DNA from: Oscillospiraceae bacterium
Lineage (GTDB): Bacteria > Bacillota > Clostridia > Oscillospirales > Oscillospiraceae
Assembly: GCA_902795195.1 (NCBI GenBank)
Contig: CADBKF010000007.1
Location: 1-64,000, forward strand
Reading direction: 5' to 3'
Length of the DNA stretch: 64,000 nucleotides
The position numbers and the translations under genes are program-made. Below the pieces are notes generated by a model. The model searched no databases. It was not told where the DNA came from and saw only the letters and a program-made list of their open reading frames with translations. Below are positions 63,521 to 64,000 of this stretch, piece by piece (position 1 is the first letter of the stretch; the number at the start of each line of letters is the position of its first letter).

Positions 63521-63651
63521 GTAGGGGCGAGCATTGCTCGCCCGGTGTGCGAAGCACACATCGTTTGCGTCCAGCAAACGATTTATTTGCATCGATTTTC
63601 CTTTGGAAAATGCATCCTTCGGATTCGCGGGCGAGCAATGCTCGCCCCTAC
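63521..63651. repeat. 131-bp GTAG...CTAC multi-hairpin element (type D, copy 2)
   Basis: Same length as 19788-19918 and in the opposite orientation: GTAGGGGCGAGC-ATT-GCTCGCCC, GTGTGC-GAA-GCACAC, CGTTTGC...GCAAACG, GCATCC-TTC-GGAT and GGGCGAGC-AAT-GCTCGCCCCTAC. Compensatory changes keep the terminal stems paired. Confidence 0.88.
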
Positions 63652-63707
63652 AGGCGAATATGAAACTGCTCGACATATTCCTGTTTATCGAAAGAAGGAC
63701 GTGACTT

Positions 63708-64000
63708 ATGAAACAGGTATTCAACCCCTATCTCCCGGAATGGGAGTACGTTCCCGACGGAGAGCCGCATGTGTTTGGGGACCGGGTCTATCTCTTCGGC
63801 AGCCATGATGCGTTTGACGGCAAAAAGTTCTGCCCCAACGACTATGTCTGTTGGTCCGCGCCGGTCACCGATCTGAGCGACTGGCGCTACGAGGGCGTCA
63901 TCTACCGAAAGACCCAGGACCCGCACATGACGGACGGCAAGCACGAGCTCTGGGCGCCGGATGTGGTGCAGGGCAAGGACGGGCGCTACTACCTGTACTA
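63708..64000 (+). CDS. Glycoside hydrolase family 43 protein (3' end beyond window)
   Basis: The first 97 codons. NPYLPEWEYVPDGEPHVFGDRVYLFGSHD and WAPDVVQGKDGRYYLYY match the first and second blades of GH43 five-bladed propellers (arabinofuranosidases/xylosidases), with catalytic-base Asp expected in the first segment. No signal peptide. SD GAAGGA precedes the ATG. With the GH3, GPH transporter and AraC genes it forms a plant-glycan utilisation locus. Confidence 0.85.
   Translation, partial: MKQVFNPYLPEWEYVPDGEPHVFGDRVYLFGSHDAFDGKKFCPNDYVCWSAPVTDLSDWRYEGVIYRKTQDPHMTDGKHELWAPDVVQGKDGRYYLY

Overview
This is a GC-rich, densely coding stretch of what looks like a Clostridia (Oscillospiraceae-like) chromosome. 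This is an inference from gene content: a sporulation-type sigma-H factor, pyruvate:ferredoxin oxidoreductase, a DUF4317 protein, a CBS-domain Mn-dependent pyrophosphatase, agmatine/carboxynorspermidine polyamine genes, FeoA/FeoB with a Cys-rich FeoB partner, an S-box (SAM-I) riboswitch before metK and Gram-positive SD sequences. Consensus TTGACA/TATAAT promoters with 16-17 bp spacers are easy to find.

Layout. 1-7.9 kb (+): rsmD-coaD-coiled-coil protein, phosphoglucomutase, glutamine synthetase, an uncharacterised membrane protein and a run of overlapping small membrane genes. 7.9-11.2 kb (-): feoA-feoA-feoB-FeoB partner behind a promoter carrying DtxR-like palindromes. 11.4-23.2 kb: GH13 enzyme, two PfkB kinases, TrkA-C protein, deoxyribonucleotidase, DUF4317, dihydropyrimidinase, dCMP deaminase, hypA and a large FAD/Fe-S oxidoreductase. 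23.3-30.7 kb (+): polyamine locus (Orn/Lys/Arg decarboxylase, speE, speB, carboxynorspermidine dehydrogenase and decarboxylase) behind a long structured leader with an attenuator, and interrupted by a REP-associated transposase array. 30.9-35.6 kb: chromate transporter pair, ruvCAB, sigma-H-like factor, zinc-ribbon protein. 36-43.7 kb: pyrophosphatase, a serine-palmitoyltransferase-like enzyme plus SDR, and a nifJ gene broken by an internal deletion. 43.8-52.5 kb: tagA-like, tmk, DJ-1/PfpI, mltG, U32 peptidase, metK, Nif3-like, apgM, exonuclease. 52.7-58.6 kb: cofE-like, hpt, xpt, guaA (synthetase domain only), mobile-element debris, GPH sugar transporter. 59.5-64 kb: AraC regulator, domain-permuted GH3 enzyme and the start of a GH43 gene.

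The most striking feature is the density of small palindromic elements. A RAYT (REP-associated tyrosine transposase) gene at 27387-27857 lies between the two halves of a repeat unit whose short, gene-less copies form an array on both sides. All units start with GTAG followed by a hairpin and end with an inverted copy. Relatives of this repeat occur at 19788-19918, 29333-29359, 39931-39957 and 63521-63651, and a triplicated copy sits in frame inside the carboxynorspermidine decarboxylase gene. A second GTAG-headed 80-bp element (11291, 58984, half copy at 32207), GTCATT-type inverted elements (30691, 32255, 39818, 56320), degenerate heptamer arrays and long-range inverted repeats fill most remaining intergenic space. 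Several stop codons lie inside or abut these repeats.
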